A DNA stretch of 35,634 bases from Bacteroidetes bacterium MedPE-SWsnd-G1 (lineage in GTDB: Bacteria > Bacteroidota > Bacteroidia > Flavobacteriales > Flavobacteriaceae). Positions within the stretch are counted from its first letter, which is position 1. Each line of letters opens with the position of its first letter. The notes below the pieces were generated by a model. The model made no database searches. It saw only the letters and a list, made by a program, of their open reading frames with translations, and was not told the DNA's origin. Made by a program: the position numbers and the translations under genes. The stretch lies in contig MPDD01000028.1 of the NCBI GenBank assembly GCA_001874265.1, positions 1-35,634 on the forward strand, given 5' to 3'. Of the stretch, positions 8,243 through 17,848 are shown piece after piece.

Positions 8243-9919
8243 ATGAGTTACAAAACAGACATTGAAATAGCACAAGAAGCAACCTTAATTCATATTAAAA
8301 ATATTGCTAAAAAAATCAATATTGATGAGGATGATATGGAGATGTATGGAAAGTATAAAGCGAAATTACCGCTAGACTTAATTGATGAATCGAAAATAAA
8401 AAACAGCAATTTAGTGTTAGTTACGGCATTAACTCCAACACCGGCTGGTGAAGGAAAAACTACGGTGTCGATAGGTCTTACAGAAGGATTGAATAAAATT
8501 GGAAAACAAACAACCGCTGTTTTAAGAGAACCTTCTTTGGGGCCCGTATTTGGAATTAAAGGTGGTGCTGCTGGTGGAGGTTATTCTCAAGTAGTTCCGA
8601 TGGAAGACATCAATTTGCATTTTACAGGAGATTTTAATGCGGTTGAGAAGGCAAATAATTTACTATCGGCATTGATAGATAATAATTTACAGAGTAAAGT
8701 TGGTAATTTAAATATTGATCCGAGAACAATTCTATGGAAGCGAGTTATCGATATGAATGACCGCGCTCTAAGAGATATTACGATAGGGCTAGGAGGTACT
8801 GCTAACGGAATTCCTAGACAAGACGGATTCAATATCACACCTGCATCTGAAGTGATGGCCATTTTATGTATGGCTACAGATTTTGAAGATTTGAAACAGC
8901 GCTTGGGCGATATTTTTATCGGATTTACATTTGATAAGAAGCCAATTTTCGCTCGTGATTTAAATGCAGAAAATGCGATGGCTATTTTATTGAAAGATGC
9001 TATTAAACCAAATTTAGTACAGACTTTAGAAGAGAATCCGGCAATTATTCATGGAGGTCCTTTTGCGAATATTGCGCAAGGAACCAATACTATTATTGCT
9101 ACAAAAATGGGGCTTTCCTTGAGCGATTATGTGGTGACCGAGGCTGGTTTTGGTGCAGATTTAGGAGCAGAGAAGTTTTTAGATATAAAATGTGCGGCGG
9201 CAGATTTGAATCCTAAATGTGTGGTGTTAGTAGCGACTATTAGAGCGCTAAGACATCATGGTGGAGCGAAGAAGGACGAATACAACACACCTAGTTTAGA
9301 GCGGGTAACAGAAGGGTTTAAAAACCTAGAAAAGCATATTGAAAATATTAGAAAGTTTAATATTGAACCAGTAGTTGCAATTAATTCGTTCATTTCTGAT
9401 TCTGATGAGGAAGTGCAATTTATAAAAGATGCGTGTGCTAATTTAGGAGTGCAGGCAGTTCTTTCAGAAGGATGGGCTAAAGGAGGTGAGGGAACTCAAG
9501 ATTTGGCAAGAGCAGTTGTAGATGTTGTAGAAAACAAAGCAACTCAGTTTAAGCCAATTTACGATTGGAAATCGCCTATGAAAGAAAAGATAGAAACCAT
9601 TGCGAAAGAAATTTATGGAGCTGATGGCGTGGTATTCGATAAGAAAGCAGTGTTAAATTTAAAAAGAATAGACCGATTAGGATTTAATGATTTTGCGGTG
9701 TGTATGGCAAAAACCCAGAAGTCGTTTTCGGATGTTGAATCTAGAATTGGAAGGCCAACCGGATTTAAAGTGACGGTAAGAGAAATTGAAATTGCTGCAG
9801 GCGCTCGTTTTGTAATTCCAATCCTTGGAAAAATGATGCGGATGCCAGGTTTACCAGGTGTGCCAGCATCAACAAATATGACAATAGATAATAAAGGTGT
9901 TATTTCTGGATTGTCTTAG
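8243..9919 (+). CDS. fhs: Formate-tetrahydrofolate ligase
   Basis: 558 residues, a normal length for the family. It makes 10-formyl-THF from formate, THF and ATP, feeding purine synthesis and one-carbon exchange. The ATP loop TPAGEGKTT is at 66-74. The signature region [20 protein letters not shown] follows at about 95-114, and the ending has the typical [15 protein letters not shown]. The frame continues upstream to an ATG at 8195. I chose the Met at 8243 because the family normally begins just before this DIEIAQ helix and a likely -7 box lies in the extension. Arm A has Ala92 and arm B Val92; Ala before the LREPSLGP motif is the usual residue, so arm A looks right here. Silent arm differences are at 8293 and 8545. 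It is transcribed alone and converges on the alkB-like gene. Confidence 0.96.
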   Translation: MSYKTDIEIAQEATLIHIKNIAKKINIDEDDMEMYGKYKAKLPLDLIDESKIKNSNLVLVTALTPTPAGEGKTTVSIGLTEGLNKIGKQTTAVLREPSLGPVFGIKGGAAGGGYSQVVPMEDINLHFTGDFNAVEKANNLLSALIDNNLQSKVGNLNIDPRTILWKRVIDMNDRALRDITIGLGGTANGIPRQDGFNITPASEVMAILCMATDFEDLKQRLGDIFIGFTFDKKPIFARDLNAENAMAILLKDAIKPNLVQTLEENPAIIHGGPFANIAQGTNTIIATKMGLSLSDYVVTEAGFGADLGAEKFLDIKCAAADLNPKCVVLVATIRALRHHGGAKKDEYNTPSLERVTEGFKNLEKHIENIRKFNIEPVVAINSFISDSDEEVQFIKDACANLGVQAVLSEGWAKGGEGTQDLARAVVDVVENKATQFKPIYDWKSPMKEKIETIAKEIYGADGVVFDKKAVLNLKRIDRLGFNDFAVCMAKTQKSFSDVESRIGRPTGFKVTVREIEIAAGARFVIPILGKMMRMPGLPGVPASTNMTIDNKGVISGLS

Positions 9920-9944
9920 ATAATTTTTTTCACAAAAAATAAAT

Positions 9945-10011
9945 GTCATTTTGAGCGAAGTCGAAAAATCTCAATTAGTTATTAGGGATTCTTCATTTTA
10001 TTCAGAATGAC
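9945..10011. repeat. REP-like imperfect palindrome between convergent genes
   Basis: The outer arms gtcattttga and ttcagaatgac pair with one mismatch. Inside, gaaaaatctc and gggattcttc pair imperfectly, so the element can fold into a long hairpin. A T-run follows on each side (10012-10018 on +, and T-rich on the other strand), so it could end both fhs and the alkB-like gene. The half-site gagcgaagtcgaaaaatctc resembles a dispersed intergenic repeat I recall from many Flavobacteriaceae genomes; its copy number cannot be judged from this window. Confidence 0.6.
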
Positions 10012-10023
10012 TTTTTTTAGTAC

Positions 10024-11049
10024 CTAACTTGGAATTCTATTATTCATTATTTTAAACCATAACGGCGGAATTAATGCTAGTAGCATCATACCTGGATAGC
10101 CAGTTATCATTTGTGGAGAATCTGGATGAGAATCTAAAATTTGATACGGTTTATTGGCCCTATGATGATGGTCAGAATGGCGCGATAATTCAAATAATAA
10201 TAAACGACCTACCACATGGTCAGAATTCCACGAGTGCATTGGATTTACGACTTCGAATCTTCCGCTTTTCTTTTGTTTTCTCCATAATCCATAGTGTTCA
10301 ATATAATTCACTGTTTCTAGCAAAAGAATCCCAAAAATGGCCGCAACTAAAAAGTATAAAAGCACGTTCATGCCAAATAAAAGATAAATGGCAATGCACA
10401 TACTAATTTGAAAAATGGTATACCAAAGCATTCTATTGTCTAAAGATAAAAATGACACCTTTTTAATTTTTAATAGTTTTGTTTGTAACTGCCAGGCCTT
10501 CACATAACTTCCGAATTGAGAGCGAATCCAAAATGAATAAAGCCATTCATTTTTTCTAGCCGTAGCCGGGTCTTTTCTAGTAGCCACGTCAAAATGATGT
10601 CCGTAATTATGATATATTAAAAAGTGAGTTTCCAAGGAGGTTAAGAGTAGTAATTCACCAATAAATTGTTCAAATCTATGATCTCTATGCCCTAATTCAT
10701 GTCCCACATTAATTCCAAAAACACCACACATTACGCCCATTGAGGTTATCCTTCCAATAATTTCAACTGGGCTATATTCTTGATTCCAGGTAGTTAAAAA
10801 GAAATAAAGGGCGATTAGTTGTATTGGTAAAATAGTATATAGAACTACGGAGTAGAACCATGATTTTTCCGCCATCTCTCGAGATACTTTGTCTAAGTTG
10901 TTATGGTCTGGCTTTAAAAATAATTCCAAGGTAGGAACAACTATAAAAGCAATAATTACAGGAAGAAAAGTTTGCCAGTCATTGCTAAAGAATGACCACA
11001 TAGCCGAAATTGGGACTATAAAAATAATGAGGTATTTAAGTTTTGCCAT
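10024..11049 (-). CDS. AlkB-type integral-membrane di-iron hydroxylase (alkane 1-monooxygenase family)
   Basis: 341 residues with several membrane spans. The histidine motifs of the AlkB branch appear in order: HELGH (117-121), HNYGHH (147-152), NYIEHYGL (248-255) and RHSDHHH (290-296), followed by the KPYQ segment. NYxEHYGL and RHSDHH separate AlkB-like enzymes from fatty-acid desaturases, which lack this combination. The family oxidises terminal methyl groups using a di-iron centre and electrons from rubredoxin. No rubredoxin or rubredoxin reductase gene is nearby, so the true substrate (alkane, fatty acyl or other) is open. I start at the ATG at 11049; a longer frame begins with TTG seven codons earlier. 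It follows mdh after that gene's terminator, and converges on fhs. Confidence 0.85.
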   Translation of the reverse strand: MAKLKYLIIFIVPISAMWSFFSNDWQTFLPVIIAFIVVPTLELFLKPDHNNLDKVSREMAEKSWFYSVVLYTILPIQLIALYFFLTTWNQEYSPVEIIGRITSMGVMCGVFGINVGHELGHRDHRFEQFIGELLLLTSLETHFLIYHNYGHHFDVATRKDPATARKNEWLYSFWIRSQFGSYVKAWQLQTKLLKIKKVSFLSLDNRMLWYTIFQISMCIAIYLLFGMNVLLYFLVAAIFGILLLETVNYIEHYGLWRKQKKSGRFEVVNPMHSWNSDHVVGRLLLFELSRHSDHHHRANKPYQILDSHPDSPQMITGYPGMMLLALIPPLWFKIMNNRIPS

Positions 11050-11083
11050 TTCGTATAATTGAAATAGCAATATACATAAAAAG

Positions 11084-11112
11084 AAAAATCCCCAATTGAT
11101 GAATTGAGGATT
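11084..11112 (-). terminator. mdh: Intrinsic terminator of mdh
   Basis: Read leftward, an 11-bp stem (aatcctcaatt / aattggggatt, one wobble) with a CATC loop and a T-run lies 22 bases past the mdh stop. It separates mdh from the alkB-like gene. Confidence 0.8.
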
Positions 11113-11134
11113 CTCTACATATATTAAGGAAGGA

Positions 11135-12058
11135 TTAGTTTAATAAACCATTTGTTTTTTTAACTCCTTCAGCGCTTTCAGTTAATTTCGCTTTTTCAGC
11201 GGCGTCCAATTCTATTTCCACGATTTTTTCAATACCGTTTTTACCTAATACAACAGGTACACCGATACATAAATCATTTAATCCGTATTCACCTTCTAAT
11301 AATGCAGAACATGGGAAAATTTTCTTAGAGTCTAATGCAATTGCCTTAACCAATTCAGAAACTGCAGCTCCTGGCGCGTACCAAGCACTTGTTCCTAAAA
11401 GACCAGTTAATGTTGCTCCACCTACTTTCGTGTCTGCAGCAACTTGCTCTAATCTTTCTTCTGATAAAAATTCAGAAACTCTTACACTGTTTCTAGTTGC
11501 CATTCTTGTTAATGGAACCATTCCTTTATCTGAATGACCACCGATTACCATTCCGTCTACATCAGAAATAGGAGCACCTAATGCTTCTGCTAAACGGTAT
11601 TTAAAACGAGCGCTATCTAAAGCACCACCCATACCAATGATTCTATTCTTTGGTAAGCCAGTTGCTTTGTGCGTTAAATAAGTCATTGTATCCATAGGAT
11701 TTGATACAACAATTATGATAATCTCTGGAGACTGTGCAATTAAACTTTCAGAAACCATTTTTACAATTCCAGCATTGATTCCGATTAATTCTTCACGTGT
11801 CATTCCTGGTTTACGAGGAATGCCACTTGTGATAACTGCTACATCACTTCCTGCAGTTTTAGAATAATCACCTGTTGTTCCAACAATATTAGTATCAAAA
11901 CCATTTAAAGAGGCTGTTTGCATTAAGTCCATTGCTTTTCCTTCAGCAAATCCTTCTTTAATATCAAGAATTACAACTTCCGAAGCAAAATCTTTCATTG
12001 CGATATACTCTGCACAACTCGCTCCTACGGCACCTGCACCAACAACTGTTACTTTCAT
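11135..12058 (-). CDS. mdh: Malate dehydrogenase, NAD-dependent, LDH-like type
   Basis: 307 residues. It interconverts malate and oxaloacetate in the TCA cycle. The nucleotide fold begins with GAGAVG (7-12), and Asp32 at the end of the second strand predicts NAD preference. The substrate loop PRKPGMTR provides Arg82 and Arg88; an arginine at position 82 marks malate rather than lactate specificity. The catalytic pair is Asp148 (DSARF) and His175 (GGHSDKGMVPL). The ATG start is directly at the first beta strand. It has its own predicted promoter and terminator, so it is probably transcribed alone, downstream of gyrB and its terminator. Confidence 0.97.
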   Translation of the reverse strand: MKVTVVGAGAVGASCAEYIAMKDFASEVVILDIKEGFAEGKAMDLMQTASLNGFDTNIVGTTGDYSKTAGSDVAVITSGIPRKPGMTREELIGINAGIVKMVSESLIAQSPEIIIIVVSNPMDTMTYLTHKATGLPKNRIIGMGGALDSARFKYRLAEALGAPISDVDGMVIGGHSDKGMVPLTRMATRNSVRVSEFLSEERLEQVAADTKVGGATLTGLLGTSAWYAPGAAVSELVKAIALDSKKIFPCSALLEGEYGLNDLCIGVPVVLGKNGIEKIVEIELDAAEKAKLTESAEGVKKTNGLLN

Positions 12059-12094
12059 TTATATATTTTTTTAGATTGATAAAATTTTGAGTCG

Positions 12095-12102
12095 CAAATT
12101 TA
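12095..12102 (-). promoter_or_regulatory. mdh: Predicted -7 box for mdh
   Basis: Read leftward this is TAAATTTG, an exact TAnnTTTG match, 36 bases before the mdh ATG. No exact -33 TTG was found at the right distance. Confidence 0.5.
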
Positions 12103-12161
12103 GTGATTTTAAGACGATTAAAAGAATAGATTTTATAATAAAAAGGTAAATTACAGTCAAT

Positions 12162-12189
12162 AAAAAAGCCTCGTAAAAACGAGGCTTTT
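12162..12189 (-). terminator. gyrB: Intrinsic terminator of gyrB
   Basis: A perfect 11-bp stem (aaaagcctcgt / acgaggctttt) has a four-T loop and a T-run, 20 bases past the gyrB stop. Confidence 0.92.
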
Positions 12190-12209
12190 AAATTTATATT
12201 TTAGCGATT

Positions 12210-14153
<1,944 letters not shown>

Positions 14154-14187
14154 TTAATTATGTTTTCTGTTCTAAAAAAAATCCTAT

Positions 14188-14195
14188 CAAATATA
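14188..14195 (-). promoter_or_regulatory. gyrB: Predicted -7 box for gyrB
   Basis: Read leftward this is TATATTTG, 37 bases before the gyrB ATG. Bases 14151-14519 (369 bases) are the gyrB/guaA divergent control region. They are AT-rich and hold both -7 boxes, and I see no other gene there that I would support. Confidence 0.5.
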
Positions 14196-14508
14196 AGGCT
14201 TTAAGCGTGTTATTTTTCTTAAATACATGTTAGATATTCATAGTTATTAACATTTTCTATAAATGCAAAAACGTCTTAGAATGGCTAAAAACAGTCTTAA
14301 AATTGAAATTAGCGTTTATTTATATGTAACTTGAACTGGAAGAAACACAAATGCATTAGAAGAGTTTTATAGCCTTATTTAAATTGATAAATAGATGGTG
14401 AAAAAGTCAAATTGCGATTCGATTTGCGTTAGTTGAAAGCGAATTCTATACCGAAAAAATAGTTGTAAAAATTATGGGATGCGGTATAGGTGTTTCTGAT
14501 TTTAGTTT

Positions 14509-14516
14509 TATTTTTG
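14509..14516 (+). promoter_or_regulatory. guaA: Predicted -7 box of guaA, implying a leaderless mRNA
   Basis: TATTTTTG matches TAnnTTTG and ends only three bases before the guaA ATG at 14520. Transcription normally starts about 4-7 bases past this box, so the mRNA would begin at or next to the start codon. It also lies inside the longer GTG-started frame (from 14490), which argues against that extension. Confidence 0.5.
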
Positions 14517-14519
14517 CGC

Positions 14520-16052
14520 ATGCAACACAAAGTACTTATTTTAGATTTCGGTTCGCAGTTCACGCAATTAATTGCACGTAGAGTTCGAGAGCTCAACATA
14601 TACAGCGAAATACACCCTTACAATAGCAAAAAGTTTAACGTTTCTGATTACAAGGCAGTAATTCTGTCGGGTAGTCCACACTCAGTTAGAGGAGAAGAAG
14701 CACCAAATCCAGATTTGTCAGAAATAAAAGGAAAGATTCCTTTGTTAGGCGTTTGCTATGGAGCGCAATATTTGGCTCATAATTATGGAGGTGAGGTAGG
14801 AGCGTCTAATACGCGTGAGTATGGAAGAGCTCATTTAACGCACTTAGACACTTCTGAAACGTTATTCGCTGGAATCAATGAAGGAAGCCAAGTTTGGATG
14901 AGCCATTCAGATACAATTTTGTCTTTACCTTCTAATTATAAAATGATTGCAAGCACAGAAGATGTAACCAATGCGGCTTATAAAATTGAAGGAGAAGATA
15001 CTTTTGCAATTCAATTTCATCCAGAGGTATATCATTCTACTGATGGAGCACAATTATTGGAAAACTTTTTAGTTAAGATTGCAGGTTTAAATCAAGAATG
15101 GACACCAGATTCATTTGTTGAAACTACCGTTGCTGCTTTAAAAGAAAAAGTGGGTAATGATAAAGTTGTTTTAGGTTTGTCTGGTGGAGTAGATTCTACA
15201 GTTGCTGCGGTACTTTTAAACAAGGCTATAGGTGAAAATTTATATTGCATATTTGTAAATAATGGATTGTTGCGTAAAGACGAATTTGAAAGTGTATTGA
15301 AGCAGTACGAAGGTATGGGCTTAAATGTAAAAGGCGTAGATGCTGCTGATCGATTCTTAAAAGAGTTGGCTGGCGAAAGTGATCCAGAAGGAAAACGTAA
15401 AATAATTGGTCGTGTATTTATTGAAGTATTTGATGATGAATCACATTTATTAGAAGATGTGAAGTTTTTAGCACAAGGAACTATTTATCCTGATGTGATA
15501 GAATCAGTATCTGCAACTGGAGGACCAAGTGCAACAATTAAAAGTCATCATAATGTTGGCGGTTTGCCAGATTTCATGAAATTGAAAGTGGTAGAACCTT
15601 TACGTATGATTTTTAAAGATGAGGTTCGTAGAGTTGGAAAATCTCTGGGTATTGATGCTGAGTTGTTAGGGCGTCATCCTTTTCCAGGTCCAGGGTTAGG
15701 TATTAGAATCTTAGGAGATATTACTGCGGAGAAAGTAAGAATGTTGCAAGAAGTAGATGCTATTTTTATCAATGGATTGAAAAAATGGGGCTTGTATAAT
15801 GATGTATGGCAGGCTGGCGCAATGTTATTACCAGTAAACTCTGTTGGAGTGATGGGTGATGAGCGAACTTATGAGAAATGCGTTGCATTGAGAGCCGTTG
15901 AATCTGTAGATGGAATGACAGCCGATTGGGTAGATTTACCATATAAATTTTTACAAGAGACCTCAAACAAAATAATAAATAACGTAAAAGGCGTTAATAG
16001 GGTAGTATATGATATTAGTTCAAAACCGCCTGCTACGATCGAGTGGGAATAG
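14520..16052 (+). CDS. guaA: GMP synthase (glutamine-hydrolysing)
   Basis: 510 residues, standard for GuaA. It converts XMP to GMP using ATP and ammonia released from glutamine. The N-terminal class I amidotransferase has the triad Cys79 (GVCYGAQ), His167 and Glu169 (FHPEV). The synthetase domain has the P-loop SGGVDS (221-226), and the C-terminal dimerisation domain ends [18 protein letters not shown] start at the ATG at 14520: the family begins just before [10 protein letters not shown], and the frame upstream relies on a GTG and contains the predicted promoter. The LysM gene follows 30 bases later, probably in the same transcript. Both arms are identical at the DNA level in the parts I compared. 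Confidence 0.98.
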   Translation: MQHKVLILDFGSQFTQLIARRVRELNIYSEIHPYNSKKFNVSDYKAVILSGSPHSVRGEEAPNPDLSEIKGKIPLLGVCYGAQYLAHNYGGEVGASNTREYGRAHLTHLDTSETLFAGINEGSQVWMSHSDTILSLPSNYKMIASTEDVTNAAYKIEGEDTFAIQFHPEVYHSTDGAQLLENFLVKIAGLNQEWTPDSFVETTVAALKEKVGNDKVVLGLSGGVDSTVAAVLLNKAIGENLYCIFVNNGLLRKDEFESVLKQYEGMGLNVKGVDAADRFLKELAGESDPEGKRKIIGRVFIEVFDDESHLLEDVKFLAQGTIYPDVIESVSATGGPSATIKSHHNVGGLPDFMKLKVVEPLRMIFKDEVRRVGKSLGIDAELLGRHPFPGPGLGIRILGDITAEKVRMLQEVDAIFINGLKKWGLYNDVWQAGAMLLPVNSVGVMGDERTYEKCVALRAVESVDGMTADWVDLPYKFLQETSNKIINNVKGVNRVVYDISSKPPATIEWE

Positions 16053-16082
16053 TTTTTGATGCTGTCTAATTAAATTAAGGAT

Positions 16083-17786
16083 ATGAAGAAATTTGGTGTT
16101 TTAGTTTTCATGGTATTATTTGTTGTGTTCAATTCGTTCAGTCAACAAAAGAAATACATCTCTTATACAGTTAAGGCAGGAGAGACTATGAAAAGTATTG
16201 CTAAGGATAATAATATGAACCAAAAGGATTTATTGCGTTTAAATCCGGATGTAGCTAAAAAACCAAAAGCAAATACGGTTATCATTATTCCAAATAGAGC
16301 ATTTGTAGAAGGAGTAGCGGATTCAGAGGGCTTGCATACTGTTCAGCGCAAGGAGACTTTATTTAGCATAGCTCAAAAATATGGAGTGACTGTAGAAGCG
16401 ATTAAAAAAGTAAATAATTTAACTGGAGATTATTTAAGTACCGGAAGAATTATTCGAATTCCAGATGCTTCGGGAGTAGAAGAAATGGTAGTTGAAGAGG
16501 AGATAGATCCGAATGCAATTATGCACTTAGTAGTAAAAGACGATACCGTTTATAATATTACTAAGAAATATAGTATTACTGAAGAGGAGTTGTATGGAAT
16601 GAATCCGGCATTAGAGGAAGGGTTGAAATTGGGGATGAATTTAAAAGTAGGGGAGAAAGAAGATGAGCGCGAATTAGAAGAATTGAATTTATTTGTTGAT
16701 GAAGTAACGAACAAGCCTTTAAATGTTTTGTTGATGTTGCCTTACAAGTTGAAGTCTTTTGATTTTGAAGATGAAGAATTTGAATGGGACAATAGACTGT
16801 TAAATATTGTAACAGATTTCCATTCTGGTACTTTGATAGCGGTGGATTCATTGCGTGCTCAAGGAATGAATGTTTCTTTAGATGTTGTTGATACCGAAAA
16901 CAGCGCAGGTAAAGTTTCTACAATCGCAAATTCCTATGATTTTGATGAGGTAGATGCTATTGTTGGTCCGTTATTTATGAATAAGGCTAAGCAAGTTTCA
17001 AAAACCTTAAATGATGTGCCGGTTATTGCACCAATCTATTCTAAATCTCAAGCAAGTGTATCTGATAATAATTTGATAAAAGTTGCACCTAATAAAGAGT
17101 TGTTAGAAGCAAAAATAGAGGAACATTTAGTTGATACCTATACGAATGAGAAAGTTATAATTGTTGGTGATAATTCAAGTGCTACGGCTATTAGAATTAA
17201 TAGACTAAAGGAACTTTTGAGTACACATGATTCAATTGGAGAAATAACCGTTATTAAACCGATTGGTGGATATATTGCAAAAGATCGTTTTATTGAAGTA
17301 ATAGATACCATTCAGAAAAAGAACTGGGTTATTCTTTTAAGCGAAGACAATATTGTTACAAATGATGCTGTAAACAATTTGGGAACTTTACCATTAGAAA
17401 ATAGAGAAATTCAAATGTTTGCTCCACAAAAAGGAAACAATTATAAAGACGTGATGAACGAGCATTTGGCTCGATTGAATTTCACGTACGCATCAACAGA
17501 ATTTAACAATGTAACCAGTAGTGCATATGCTAACTTTCAAGGAATGTACAGAAAGAAATATCATGTACGACCATCTGATTATGCTAAAAGAGGTTTTGAT
17601 GTAATGTATGATACTTTGTTGCGTTTGTCTATTGGAGAGGATTTTAATGAGGGAGCAACACTTGGTGTTTCAGAACGTGTATTGACCAAGTTTGATTATA
17701 AAAAGCGCTTGTTCGGTAGTACAGAAAATAAAGGAATATACTTATTGCAATACCAAAGTGATTTGAGTTTAATAGAATTGAATTAA
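16083..17786 (+). CDS. Secreted protein with three LysM domains and a type I periplasmic-binding fold (arm A variant)
   Basis: 567 residues. A signal peptide (1-20, ending NSFS) is followed by three LysM repeats (about 26-71, 84-128 and 147-190), the first two recognisable by YTVKAGETMKSIA and HTVQRKETLFSIA with closing IIIPN and IIRIP strands. An acidic linker follows. Residues from about 212 to 560 look like a type I periplasmic-binding protein (DAIVGPLFMNKAKQVSK, DVPVIAPIYS, EKVIIVGDNSS). LysM binds peptidoglycan glycans. The PBP fold has no ABC permease nearby, so a structural or cell-wall-enzyme-regulating role, as for LpoA, is conceivable but unproven. It lies just downstream of guaA. 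Arm differences: Asn46/Lys, Gly131/Glu, Glu179/Asp and Leu375/Val (arm A/arm B), plus a silent change at 17426. Confidence 0.8.
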   Translation: MKKFGVLVFMVLFVVFNSFSQQKKYISYTVKAGETMKSIAKDNNMNQKDLLRLNPDVAKKPKANTVIIIPNRAFVEGVADSEGLHTVQRKETLFSIAQKYGVTVEAIKKVNNLTGDYLSTGRIIRIPDASGVEEMVVEEEIDPNAIMHLVVKDDTVYNITKKYSITEEELYGMNPALEEGLKLGMNLKVGEKEDERELEELNLFVDEVTNKPLNVLLMLPYKLKSFDFEDEEFEWDNRLLNIVTDFHSGTLIAVDSLRAQGMNVSLDVVDTENSAGKVSTIANSYDFDEVDAIVGPLFMNKAKQVSKTLNDVPVIAPIYSKSQASVSDNNLIKVAPNKELLEAKIEEHLVDTYTNEKVIIVGDNSSATAIRINRLKELLSTHDSIGEITVIKPIGGYIAKDRFIEVIDTIQKKNWVILLSEDNIVTNDAVNNLGTLPLENREIQMFAPQKGNNYKDVMNEHLARLNFTYASTEFNNVTSSAYANFQGMYRKKYHVRPSDYAKRGFDVMYDTLLRLSIGEDFNEGATLGVSERVLTKFDYKKRLFGSTENKGIYLLQYQSDLSLIELN

Positions 17787-17803
17787 CTCTGATTTAGAAA
17801 AAT

Positions 17804-17831
17804 AAAAAAGCAGCCATATGGCTGCTTTTTT
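17804..17831. terminator. Terminator-like hairpin at the palindrome axis
   Basis: An A-run, the stem gcagcc, loop atat, stem ggctgc and a T-run lie 17 bases past the LysM gene stop, which is just where that gene's terminator would be. The exact axis of the window falls in the middle of the loop (17817/17818). Any fold-back axis is self-complementary. However, the GC stem flanked by A and T runs suggests that a real terminator hairpin was there and that the fold-back happened on it. All 62 bases between the two stop codons are palindromic. Confidence 0.75.
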
Positions 17832-17848
17832 ATTTTTCTAAATCAGAG

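Noticed and set aside
14265-14336. A 23-codon ORF in the gyrB/guaA intergenic region (MQKRLRMAKNSLKIEI...)
   Set aside because: There is no matching -7 box at a suitable distance and no similarity I recognise. An ORF this short is expected by chance in AT-rich DNA.
14490-14519. Longer starts for guaA (GTG at 14490), hpt-adk (TTG), the alkB-like gene (TTG) and fhs (ATG at 8195)
   Set aside because: The extensions contain predicted promoter boxes (guaA, hpt-adk, fhs) or terminator sequence (hpt-adk), add residues upstream of the normal family N-terminus, and three of the four rely on non-ATG codons.
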